The position numbers and the translations under genes were made by a program. This document shows positions 8,836-15,894 of a DNA stretch of 64,000 bases, piece after piece (position 1 is the stretch's first letter; each line of letters begins with the position of its first letter). The stretch is from Acinetobacter radioresistens DSM 6976 = NBRC 102413 = CIP 103788. GTDB taxonomy: Bacteria > Pseudomonadota > Gammaproteobacteria > Pseudomonadales > Moraxellaceae. The DNA is taken from contig NZ_AP019740.1 in assembly GCF_006757745.1 (NCBI RefSeq), positions 868,001 through 932,000 on the forward strand, read 5' to 3'. The notes under the pieces were generated by a model that saw nothing but the letters and a program-made list of their open reading frames with translations, was not told the DNA's origin and did not search any database.

Positions 8836-10437
8836 ATGACAAATACACGAAGAGATAATTTTTCAAAACCTGTTGTGAGAGCATTAAGAGAACGGGTAAA
8901 TAATCTTTGTTCTAATCCAGATTGTGGTAAGCAAACAATTGAGCCACAAAAAGCTACCTTAGATAAAATTAATCTTACTGGTACAGCCGCACATATATGT
9001 GCAGCAAGTGTAGGAGGACCAAGATATGATGAAACTATGTCTCAGCAAGAGAGAAAATCTATAGAGAATGGAATTTGGTTATGTAATCATTGTGCTAGAA
9101 AAATTGATATAGAACCTGATGCATATTCTGTTGAGTTATTAAAAGAGTGGAAAAATAAAGCTGAGCTTAAATTATTGGCGAATAGTAATAGTCCTCTATA
9201 TGCGGAAAGTGAGTTTCAAAAGGAAGCACAATTAAGGGTGCTTGAAAGTCATAGATCAGGTCAAAGCTTTATAGGTGTGGCAAATTCTTCTTTAAATACT
9301 ATTTCTAAAATAGTTCAAGAAGAGCTTAGGATACTTGATCCAAGACTAAATATTTCCTGTGACTATATCAATAGCACAACTCATTATAGAATAGATGTGG
9401 CAGAAGATAGTGAAGAGTCAGTAAAAATTAATTTTAAACCTAATAGTGCTGAAGAGTTTACCAAGAAATATACTAAGTTAATTGAAGGTGGGGAAACTTT
9501 TGAAATAGATGTTGATGCCATTAGTTCTAATTCAGAAGCTTTAAATGTTATTTTTCCTTCTCAGATAAAGGATGGAAAGCTATATGTTAAGAAAAATAGC
9601 GATTTAAGAGGAGAGTTAGAGTTTTTTGATGAAAAAGAAAATCTTATCTTGAGTGGTAATTCTGAGGTGGTTTATGGAGAAAAATCACATTCTTTAGAAA
9701 TTACGAAATTTGAAGGTTTAATGACCATAAAGTATAAAAATTCACCTATCAAAATTGGAGAGCCGAATAAAATACATTTTGAGATTTCTATCCATCTTAA
9801 AAATTGGGATGATATACCAGTCGAACGACTAACTTATTTTAATCAGATTAAAAGAGTATATAAGCTTCTCGCAGAATGTAATCAATTAAAGGTTAGACTT
9901 TCAGTAAATGGAATTGAAATATCATCTGTAATTACTGAAAATTTTCAAAAAGATTGGATAAACTCTATGTATATATTATTAGAATATGTAGAAAATGCTA
10001 GAAAAATCAGCGAAAAATTAAAGGTAGATGTTCTTTTTAGGTCTGATTTTCCACTAAATAATACAGAAATTAACAATTCTTACGAAATAGTTGAGTTGTT
10101 AGCAAATAAAAGTCACGAAAAGAAATTTTCTGCGTTCAGTAATTTTATTCCAAATAATGAAAAACAAGAATTAGATGCAATCTTTGCACAAGAAGACTAT
10201 GAAATTATTATTCTTGAAAATAGAAAATTGAGTAATTTCATATTGTTAGACACTAAGGTTAAGTCAACCAAGATTTATATAAAAACTACCATTATTAATC
10301 CTCTTTTTGAGGTGGTTGAAAAAACAAAAAATAAAGAAGGTAGAATAGAATATAAGTATAAGGTTCTACCTAAGGATGAAACTAGTTATTTAAATCGAGA
10401 GGTTTCTTTAGAGGCTTTTAACTTACAAAAAAATTAA
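8836..10437 (+). CDS. HNH-family nuclease-like protein with a large uncharacterised C-terminal region; possible defence effector
   Basis: Residues 1-115 form a treble-clef HNH-type domain: CSNPDC (Cys25, Cys30) and LCNHC (Cys83, Cys86) would hold zinc, AAHI supplies the candidate catalytic His53, and GGPRYDETMSQQERKSIENGIWLC is a hallmark of predicted HNH nucleases in accessory and anti-phage loci. Residues 120-533 are strand-rich and AT-rich in coding, and I do not recognise them. The gene has its own poor translation signal and much lower G+C than the metabolic genes on both sides, and lies between units of one pathway, so it is probably horizontally acquired. It is not one of the SAVED- or CARF-fused HNH proteins as far as I can see. 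A defence role is an inference. Confidence 0.75.
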   Translation: MTNTRRDNFSKPVVRALRERVNNLCSNPDCGKQTIEPQKATLDKINLTGTAAHICAASVGGPRYDETMSQQERKSIENGIWLCNHCARKIDIEPDAYSVELLKEWKNKAELKLLANSNSPLYAESEFQKEAQLRVLESHRSGQSFIGVANSSLNTISKIVQEELRILDPRLNISCDYINSTTHYRIDVAEDSEESVKINFKPNSAEEFTKKYTKLIEGGETFEIDVDAISSNSEALNVIFPSQIKDGKLYVKKNSDLRGELEFFDEKENLILSGNSEVVYGEKSHSLEITKFEGLMTIKYKNSPIKIGEPNKIHFEISIHLKNWDDIPVERLTYFNQIKRVYKLLAECNQLKVRLSVNGIEISSVITENFQKDWINSMYILLEYVENARKISEKLKVDVLFRSDFPLNNTEINNSYEIVELLANKSHEKKFSAFSNFIPNNEKQELDAIFAQEDYEIIILENRKLSNFILLDTKVKSTKIYIKTTIINPLFEVVEKTKNKEGRIEYKYKVLPKDETSYLNREVSLEAFNLQKN

Positions 10438-10448
10438 TTTCAGAAATT

Positions 10449-10505
10449 AAATAACGGTTTTAAATTTTACGATTGTTCATTCGTAAGCTCGAAACCATTT
10501 TTTTG
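10449..10505 (+). terminator. Probable terminator after the HNH gene
   Basis: GGTTT and AAACC flank an inner TTACGA/TCGTAA stem, and the outer arm runs into seven T. This makes a plausible but interrupted intrinsic terminator 15-65 bp after the HNH stop. Confidence 0.5.
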
Positions 10506-10516
10506 GAAAATTCTAA

Positions 10517-10713
10517 GATTCCAAAAATAAACTTAGTGGATCATTTGATTTATCTAAAGTAAAACTTAGATCGGCAGGCTATCGCTTAGTATATCAGCTT
10601 ATCGACTTCAAAATTGTCGTTTTGGTACTAGATGTAGATCGTCGAGATGCCATCTATAAAAGATGTAAAAAATTATCTAAGAAGTGCTTGCCATTATTAA
10701 ACATCCTTTAGCC
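10517..10713 (+). pseudogene. C-terminal remnant of a RelE/ParE-family toxin
   Basis: Read from 10517 the frame gives a peptide with the lines KLSGSFDLSKVKLRSAGYR and LVYQLIDFKIVVLVLDVDRR, then DAIYKRCKK, closing at a TAG near 10712. The GYRLVYQ core with the following basic VDRRD..YK block is the C-terminal half of RelE-type mRNA interferases. The N-terminal half, a start codon and an antitoxin gene are missing; a stop lies in frame just upstream at 10514. It is a decayed toxin-antitoxin module beside the acquired HNH gene, another sign that this patch accumulates mobile genes. Confidence 0.7.
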
Positions 10714-10861
10714 ACACTTTGATGCACACTCGAACCCCAATGGTGCAAAATGGCATATTTTTTAGGCATACTTAAAAAATAAATCATTCTTGTTTTGCCT
10801 CAATTTGCGTATGTAATTAATTCCCCACGCATTCTGCTTAAATCTATTCTATTTTATATTA

Positions 10862-10877
10862 TGGCATGCTTTATGCT
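10862..10877 (+). promoter_or_regulatory. Sigma-54-like promoter of a short untranslated unit
   Basis: TGGCATGCTTTATGCT has GG (10863-10864) and GC (10875-10876) exactly 10 bp apart. A transcript would begin near 10888 and reach the strong terminator at 11036, giving about 175 nt. No operator dyad of the type at 11139 is next to it. Confidence 0.5.
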
Positions 10878-10887
10878 TTTATTTATA

Positions 10888-11067
10888 TACAACTATAAAT
10901 AGAGGAGAATAAAGCACTTGACCACTAAATTCCAAACATCGGTTAACCATTCATGTATAAAAAGAATAGCAAGGACATGAGCAATCAAAATGGAATAAAC
11001 CGGTGAAATACAAAACTTACTTTTGCTTTAGAACAAGCCCCATTTCAATCTTATGGGGCTTTTTTTC
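10888..11067 (+). ncRNA. Candidate small RNA or deletion scar between a sigma-54 promoter and a strong terminator
   Basis: The interval is bounded by a sigma-54-like promoter and a perfect 8-bp-stem terminator. It contains a Shine-Dalgarno-like GAGGAG at about 10902 but only very short frames (about 20 codons from a TTG, and MSNQNGINR). It could be a nitrogen-controlled small RNA, comparable in architecture to the sigma-54-dependent RNA NalA of pseudomonads. It could also be the scar of a deleted gene that kept its promoter and terminator. No homology is claimed. Confidence 0.35.
11036..11067 (+). terminator. Strong intrinsic terminator upstream of the NikR-like gene
   Basis: AGCCCCAT (11036-11043) and ATGGGGCT (11053-11060) form a perfect 8-bp stem with a 9-nt loop, followed by seven T. 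It isolates the NikR-like operon from transcription coming from the left. Confidence 0.85.
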
Positions 11068-11112
11068 ACCCTTTTATGTAACTTTATTTACCTCATCCAA
11101 ATAAGTAAAAAC

Positions 11113-11128
11113 TGGCACGCTTTCTGCA
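11113..11128 (+). promoter_or_regulatory. Sigma-54 promoter of the NikR-like/allophanate hydrolase operon
   Basis: TGGCACGCTTTCTGCA keeps the full TGGCACG -24 box. GG (11114-11115) and GC (11126-11127) are 10 bp apart. The predicted start, near 11139, falls at the left edge of the second operator dyad, so a protein bound there would block initiation. Confidence 0.75.
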
Positions 11129-11138
11129 TTTTCCTAAG

Positions 11139-11164
11139 TAATACGAAATTCTGGTTTTGTAATA
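11139..11164 (+). promoter_or_regulatory. Predicted operator dyad, copy 2 (TAATAC-N14-GTAATA)
   Basis: TAATAC at 11139-11144 and GTAATA at 11159-11164 have the same 14-bp spacer as the copies at 3502 and 18817. The site overlaps the predicted +1 to about +26, followed at once by a Shine-Dalgarno. Its position directly upstream of the regulator gene would also give autoregulation. Confidence 0.65.
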
Positions 11165-11180
11165 TCCACAGGAGATGCAC

Positions 11181-11312
11181 ATGAACAATCCGACATCAAA
11201 TAAAAAAATGCATCCATGGCTTCACTTTCTGGTTGAGCTGCTTAGCGTACGCGCAGGCTTTCACATTAAACAATCTTCACAATATCAATCCAAGGATCAA
11301 CATCGTGCCTAA
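11181..11312 (+). CDS. Possible 43-residue leader peptide overlapping the NikR-like gene
   Basis: The ATG at 11181 has the best ribosome binding site in the region (AGGAG, 6 bases upstream). The frame encodes a 43-residue peptide beginning MNNPTSNKKMHPWLHFLVEL and ends at 11312. The likely GTG start of the NikR-like protein (11305) lies inside its last codons in another frame. That arrangement would couple translation of the regulator to that of the leader. No homology is known to me. It may instead reflect a frameshift fusing a longer N-terminus, but the peptide shows no ribbon-helix-helix features. Confidence 0.4.
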   Translation: MNNPTSNKKMHPWLHFLVELLSVRAGFHIKQSSQYQSKDQHRA

Positions 11313-11748
11313 ACAAAAATTGGCACGTATCAGTATTACCGTGCCAGAAACCACACTGCATGCAATGGATCAAAAAATTGTCGAGCAGCACTATGAAAGC
11401 CGCTCGCAAGCCATTGTCGACATGATTAACCGTCACCTGATTGATGATCTGGTGATTCGCGATGAAGTCATGGTTGGCACACTCACTTTGCTCTATGACG
11501 TCAGTCTGAAACCGCTGCGCAGTCAGCTGGTCGATCTGCAGCAGCAGTATCTGGCGCAAGTGATCAATTCACTTCATATCCAGCTGGATGATGAAAAAAT
11601 CTTGCAAGTCATGCTGATGCAGGGCGCGAGCAGTGATCTGAAAGAAATTAGCGAACAATTTATTGCACTGAAAGGCGTGATTAAAGGCCATCTCGAACTG
11701 ATGGATGCCGTCATGCCGCCCATTCCACAAAATACCGAACACACTTAA
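11305..11748 (+). CDS. NikR-like ribbon-helix-helix transcriptional regulator
   Basis: The protein has the NikR layout. A ribbon-helix-helix N-terminus (LARISITVPETTLHAMD, then SRSQAIVDMINRHL) keeps the R-x-S-x-T DNA-contact strand. An ACT-like C-terminal domain follows (VINSLHIQLDDEKILQVMLMQG, then KGVIKGHLELMDAV). Of the nickel ligands of E. coli NikR, the first histidine of LHxH is kept, while the second aligns with Gln and the cysteine appears replaced. Nickel sensing may therefore be lost or changed. I start at GTG 11305, with AAGGA upstream, giving 147 residues; the frame is also open to a TTG at 11233. It heads the allophanate hydrolase operon, and dyads near all three guanidine promoters are candidate targets. 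Confidence 0.75.
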   Translation: MPKQKLARISITVPETTLHAMDQKIVEQHYESRSQAIVDMINRHLIDDLVIRDEVMVGTLTLLYDVSLKPLRSQLVDLQQQYLAQVINSLHIQLDDEKILQVMLMQGASSDLKEISEQFIALKGVIKGHLELMDAVMPPIPQNTEHT

Positions 11749-11759
11749 GGAGAACAGCT

Positions 11760-13568
11760 GTGCACAATTTATGGACTGTACAGGACTGGCAACACGCCTA
11801 CCAGAATAACAATATCCAGCTTAGTGACCTGATTGAGTATGTTGCCGGGTTGAATAATGAGGATCATGCCTGGATTTCAATTGCGACGGCAGCACAATTA
11901 CAGGCACAAATTGATGCATTGACTGGTGCAGATAGTGCAAGCTTGCCACTTTATGGGGTGCCATTTGCGGTCAAGGACAATATTGATGTTGCAGGGTTCT
12001 ATACCACAGTAGCATGTAAAGAGGCAGCTTATCTGGCGACTTCCGATGCAACAGCAGTAGCCAAATTAAAAGCTGCCGGTGCGATTGTCGTGGGTAAAAC
12101 CAATCTGGATCAGTTTGCGACGGGTCTGGTTGGGGTGCGCTCTCCATACGGCGCGGTGAAGAACAGCTTTAATCCTGAATATATCAGTGGCGGTTCGAGT
12201 TCGGGTTCCAGTGTAGTCGTCGCAAACGGATTAGTGCCATTTTCACTGGGTACAGATACTGCAGGTTCAGGACGTGTACCGGCAGGGCACAATAACATTG
12301 TCGGGCTCAAATCGACCAAAGGCTGGTTCTCGACTACCGGCCTGATTCCGGCTTGTCGCACCATCGATGTGATTTCGATTTTTGCCTTAACGGTGGATGA
12401 TGCCTGGCAGGTAGCGCAAGTCATGCAGGGCTATGATGCCAGCGATGATTATTCCAGAATGCATCCTCAGAATGTACCGAGCCAATTTTCAAAAGGGAAA
12501 ATTGCCATTCCGGATACACTAGAATTTTATGGCGACGCCGAAACTGAAAAAGTATTTCAACTGGCAATCACACGTGCGCAAAGTTTGGGTTATACGGTTG
12601 AGCCGATTGATTTTACTCCATTTCAGCAACTGGCAGCGGCCCTGTATAATCGCTCTTGGGTGGCTGAACGTACCAGTGCCGTGGAAAAAATGGTGCAACG
12701 CAAGCAGACCCATCCGGTCATTGGTCAAATCATTGCGCAGGCAGACCGGTTCAGTGCGGTCGATGTCATGCAGGATGAATATGAACGCGCCCGCCTGAGC
12801 CGTGTTATTCAAAATACGCTGGCAGCGTATGATGCCTTGATGGTGCCGACCGCACCTACCATTTATCGTATTGCAGAAGTAGAAGCTGATCCTCTGGTCA
12901 AAAACAGCCACATGGGCGCTTATACCAATTTTGTCAATTTTGCCGATCTGTCGGCTTTGGCGCTACCAAATAGCATTCGTGCCGATGGTTTGCCAACGGG
13001 CGTGACCTTTATTGCGCCAGCCTGGATGGATGAGGCACTGGCCAAATTCGGGCAAAAATGGCAGCAGGCAAGCCAGTTAAAACTGGGAACTTCTGAACGC
13101 AACTATGAAAAAACAACTGAAATCTCATCGGGTCACAGCGTCAAACTGGCTGTCGTCGGTACACATCTGACCGGCATGCCGCTGAATTTTCAGCTGACCA
13201 CACGTGGTGGCACCCTGATCAAACAGACCCGGACTGCTTCGCATTACAAACTCTATGCCTTAAAAAATACCACACCGCCAAAACCTGGCCTGCAATACAA
13301 CGCGACAGGTTCCTCGATTGAAGTAGAGGTCTGGGACATTCCGCGTGCCCTATTCGGGGACATTGTTGCAGAAGTACCGGCACCATTGGGCATTGGCAAT
13401 GCCCAGCTGATTGATGGTACTTGGGTCAAAAGTTTTATCTGTGAAGGTTATGCGCTTGAAGATGCCACAGATATCAGTCATTTCGGTGGCTGGCGCGAAT
13501 TTATGAAATCTAGACAACTTTCAAATACCAAATTTAAATGTGAATGCATAGGGGAAGTCGCAAAATGA
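11760..13568 (+). CDS. atzF: Allophanate hydrolase
   Basis: A 602-residue amidase-signature enzyme that hydrolyses allophanate to ammonia and CO2 (via N-carboxycarbamate), the last step of guanidine breakdown by the carboxylase route. The Ser-cisSer-Lys triad is visible: Lys72 in AVKDNID, the serine-rich loop GGSSSGSSV near 145-153, and the nucleophile region GTDTAGSGRVPAG near 165-177. The last 150 or so residues (from about KLAVVGTHLTGMPLNFQL) are the C-terminal domain found in AtzF/DUR1 enzymes and absent from plain amidases. The start is GTG with AAGGAG 8 bases upstream. It is 11 bp after the NikR-like gene and shares ATGA with the lipoprotein gene. Confidence 0.92.
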   Translation: MHNLWTVQDWQHAYQNNNIQLSDLIEYVAGLNNEDHAWISIATAAQLQAQIDALTGADSASLPLYGVPFAVKDNIDVAGFYTTVACKEAAYLATSDATAVAKLKAAGAIVVGKTNLDQFATGLVGVRSPYGAVKNSFNPEYISGGSSSGSSVVVANGLVPFSLGTDTAGSGRVPAGHNNIVGLKSTKGWFSTTGLIPACRTIDVISIFALTVDDAWQVAQVMQGYDASDDYSRMHPQNVPSQFSKGKIAIPDTLEFYGDAETEKVFQLAITRAQSLGYTVEPIDFTPFQQLAAALYNRSWVAERTSAVEKMVQRKQTHPVIGQIIAQADRFSAVDVMQDEYERARLSRVIQNTLAAYDALMVPTAPTIYRIAEVEADPLVKNSHMGAYTNFVNFADLSALALPNSIRADGLPTGVTFIAPAWMDEALAKFGQKWQQASQLKLGTSERNYEKTTEISSGHSVKLAVVGTHLTGMPLNFQLTTRGGTLIKQTRTASHYKLYALKNTTPPKPGLQYNATGSSIEVEVWDIPRALFGDIVAEVPAPLGIGNAQLIDGTWVKSFICEGYALEDATDISHFGGWREFMKSRQLSNTKFKCECIGEVAK

Positions 13569-14587
13569 TCAAAAAAGCACTGATGTCCGTTTCCGTACTG
13601 TCTGTAATCCTTTTTAGTGGCTGTGACAATACTGCAAAAATTCCTGCATCAAATACCAAAGCAAGTGAGAGTACGCAAAACCAGCCGATTCGGATTGGTT
13701 ATAGCGACTGGCCGGGCTTTGTAGCCTGGCAGGTAGCGATTGAAAAAGGCTGGCTTAAAGAAGCAGGTATCAATGCCGATTTTAAGTGGTTTGATTATTC
13801 TTCTTCACTCTCTGCATTTGCAGCCAATCAGCTGGATGCCGTAATGGTCACTAATGGCGATAATCTGGTCACCGGTTCAGGGGGTACCAAAGGCGTGATG
13901 ATCATGGCAACTGACTATTCAGCTGGAAATGATGTAATCATTGCCAAGAACGGAATTAACTCTATAGAGGACTTGCGAGGAAAAACTGTTGCGACTGAAA
14001 AAGGTCTGGTGGATCACTTGCTGCTATCCACTGCACTGGATGATGCCAAAGTTGGCCTGAATGAGGTTAAGCTGGTCAATACCATGACCAATGAATTGCC
14101 ACAGGTGTTTGCCACACCTGATATTGATGCGATTGCTGTATGGCAGCCGGTGGCAAATCAGGCTCTATCTGCGGTAGCTGGTTCAAAAATCATTTTTACC
14201 TCTAAAGATAAACCTGGCCTGATCTACGATACCCTGACTGTAAACCCGGCCCATCTGGAAGCCAATAAAGAGCAATGGAAAAAGGTAATTCAGGTCTGGG
14301 ATAAAACCGTCAAATACATCAATGATCCGGCGACTCGAGAAGACGCTGCACAGATCATGTCCAAACGGGTCGGTGTTGACCCAAAAACCTATATGCAGTT
14401 TATTGACGGTACACATTTACTGGATCTGGCAGCCAACAAGAAAGTATTTACCAAAGGTAATGGTTTTGATTCAATTTATGGCTCAACCTATCATGTGAAC
14501 AAGTTCAATGTGGCTAACGGCATTTATACAACGGAAATGAATGTGGATGGTGTGATTGTTCCAACTTTGGTACAAGAACTCAAATAG
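13565..14587 (+). CDS. ABC transporter substrate-binding lipoprotein (NMT1/taurine type)
   Basis: A 340-residue lipoprotein: MIKKALMSVSVLSVILFSGC is a signal peptide with lipobox, followed by a linker and a periplasmic binding fold (IRIGYSDWPGFVAWQVAIEKG) of the NMT1/SsuA/TauA family. I start at 13565, where ATGA overlaps the allophanate hydrolase stop and AGGGGAAG precedes; a longer frame from 13544 would put residues ahead of the signal peptide. The permease and ATPase that complete the transporter are on the opposite strand at 16976-18801, under a matching sigma-54 promoter and operator. The ligand is probably a guanidino compound or another small nitrogen source. Confidence 0.87.
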   Translation: MIKKALMSVSVLSVILFSGCDNTAKIPASNTKASESTQNQPIRIGYSDWPGFVAWQVAIEKGWLKEAGINADFKWFDYSSSLSAFAANQLDAVMVTNGDNLVTGSGGTKGVMIMATDYSAGNDVIIAKNGINSIEDLRGKTVATEKGLVDHLLLSTALDDAKVGLNEVKLVNTMTNELPQVFATPDIDAIAVWQPVANQALSAVAGSKIIFTSKDKPGLIYDTLTVNPAHLEANKEQWKKVIQVWDKTVKYINDPATREDAAQIMSKRVGVDPKTYMQFIDGTHLLDLAANKKVFTKGNGFDSIYGSTYHVNKFNVANGIYTTEMNVDGVIVPTLVQELK

Positions 14588-14621
14588 AGCTTGCCGCCTC
14601 ATTCCGGAATGTAAACTAAAG

Positions 14622-14655
14622 CTATAAAAAATCCCCAGATTGGGGATTTTTATAG
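14622..14655. terminator. Bidirectional terminator between convergent guanidine units
   Basis: CTATAAAAAATCCCC and GGGGATTTTTATAG pair around a short central loop, with A and T tracts on both sides. It serves the binding-protein gene on the plus strand and the SMR gene on the minus strand. Confidence 0.85.
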
Positions 14656-14674
14656 TCAGATGAAGATTAAAAAA

Positions 14675-15004
14675 TTAAAGCTGCGTACTTTTGGAAAAGA
14701 CATTGATAAAAATAATGCCAATGATCATAAACGCCAGACCGATCAGTGCAGGAAGATCCAGTTGCTGTTTAAATACCAGCAAGCCAACTGTTGAAATCAG
14801 GATAATACCAGCCCCTGACCAGATCGCATAAGCAATACCCATCGGAATGGTTTTCATAGTCAGTGACAGAAAAAACAGGGCAATTGCATAGCCGGCAATG
14901 GTGGCAAGTGAAGGCCAGAACACGCTAAAACCATTTGAAGCTTTGAGTGCAGATGTTGCAATAACTTCTGCAATAATGGCAATTGAAAGATATAAAAAAG
15001 ACAT
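14675..15004 (-). CDS. abeS: SMR-family exporter, AbeS/EmrE type
   Basis: A 109-residue, four-helix small multidrug resistance protein. The proton/substrate glutamate lies in IAEVIATSALKAS (helix 1), IPMGIAYAIWSGAGI is the helix 3 signature of EmrE-type (Qac) members, and INVFSKSTQL resembles the end of Acinetobacter AbeS. Qac-type SMRs export quaternary ammonium compounds; dedicated guanidinium exporters (Gdx/SugE) carry a different helix 3. Placement at the end of the guanidine operon suggests an export role for guanidinium or a substituted guanidine, which would be unusual for this subtype. The symbol rests on remembered similarity and needs a tree. Confidence 0.82.
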   Translation of the reverse strand: MSFLYLSIAIIAEVIATSALKASNGFSVFWPSLATIAGYAIALFFLSLTMKTIPMGIAYAIWSGAGIILISTVGLLVFKQQLDLPALIGLAFMIIGIIFINVFSKSTQL

Positions 15005-15012
15005 ATTTCTCC

Positions 15013-15894
15013 CTATAGCACCCGTTCTGCATGATGCATCAGGTGATCCTGTTCTGATTTCAGCCAGTTTTCAGCTTGTGTAGTCGTGGAGGTTGTATAT
15101 TGAAAGTGGTAATCCGGCTGGTATATATCCAGCTCAAAAATCAGATCGATTTTACGGTCATCGAGAACCACACGCTGAATCAGACTGCTTTCATTGAGCA
15201 CTTCAAAATTTTCCAGATTAAAGGCTTTGCCTGTTTCGCTTGTGCGGGTGCTGTAAGTTTTAGCTTGAGCATCAGTCCCGATAGAAACCTCAAAACTTTC
15301 CAACAAGGCAAACACGGTCGGATCGACAGCTTTAAAGTCCATTTGAGCGACTGCGCTTTGCACTTCAGGCAAACGCGTCAGGGCATAGGCAATATGATCA
15401 GCACAAATAATCAGGCCACCATCCATTTCCAGTGTCTGACCAGATTGCACTTCAATTGCAGACTGAAGCCGCAAGCTTAAAAACAGGCCACGTTGTACCT
15501 GCTGGCGCCAGTCTTCGACATAGACATGACTTGGAGAAAATTCCAGAATGCAGTTGCCAATCGCATGTAACTTGGCTGGTTCCGGCCACTGCACATGATT
15601 CTGGTAATTGGCGTAGTCTTTCACTTCCCAGGACAAAAGTTGGCTGGCGCTATCCCAAAGCGTATTGCCAATCCAGCCTTGGCGTTCCTGAACAGCTGTT
15701 CCTGTCTGGCTTTTTAGACGAAGATCAATGGTAAAACTGCGCGACTGAAACCAATACACAATGGTATTTTCATCAGTCAGGCCATTAAAAAAGCTGATGC
15801 TTTTACGCCGGAAAGCCCCATATAAAAAGTCCGGAATCATCTCTGGCTGAGTAGTCGTAGGTTTTAAAGTCTTAATCACTTCGAACAGATTCAT
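15013..15894 (-). CDS. Uncharacterised beta-rich protein of the guanidine operon, possibly calycin-like
   Basis: A 293-residue soluble protein without signal peptide or membrane segment. It begins with a pattern I associate with uncharacterised calycin-like barrels (LYGAFRRKSISFFNG, then TIVYWFQSRSFTIDLRL) and contains alternating strands with many Trp and Tyr. No catalytic motif is recognisable. It overlaps the oxygenase gene by 4 bp (ATGA) and precedes the SMR exporter by 8 bp, so it belongs to the guanidine operon. A small-molecule binding or isomerase role acting with the oxygenase is possible. Family assignment is tentative. Confidence 0.7.
   Translation of the reverse strand: MNLFEVIKTLKPTTTQPEMIPDFLYGAFRRKSISFFNGLTDENTIVYWFQSRSFTIDLRLKSQTGTAVQERQGWIGNTLWDSASQLLSWEVKDYANYQNHVQWPEPAKLHAIGNCILEFSPSHVYVEDWRQQVQRGLFLSLRLQSAIEVQSGQTLEMDGGLIICADHIAYALTRLPEVQSAVAQMDFKAVDPTVFALLESFEVSIGTDAQAKTYSTRTSETGKAFNLENFEVLNESSLIQRVVLDDRKIDLIFELDIYQPDYHFQYTTSTTTQAENWLKSEQDHLMHHAERVL

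Noticed and set aside
11136..11165. Leader copies of the dyad as a guanidine-II (mini-ykkC) riboswitch
   Set aside because: Guanidine-II needs two short hairpins with ACGR loops. One copy has ACGA but without flanking stems, the other has ACGT, and copy 1 lies upstream of its promoter.
5124..13568. Urea carboxylase/urea amidolyase pathway for urea
   Set aside because: The guanidine-I riboswitch and both DUF1989 partners point to guanidine as substrate; urea use is not excluded but is less likely.
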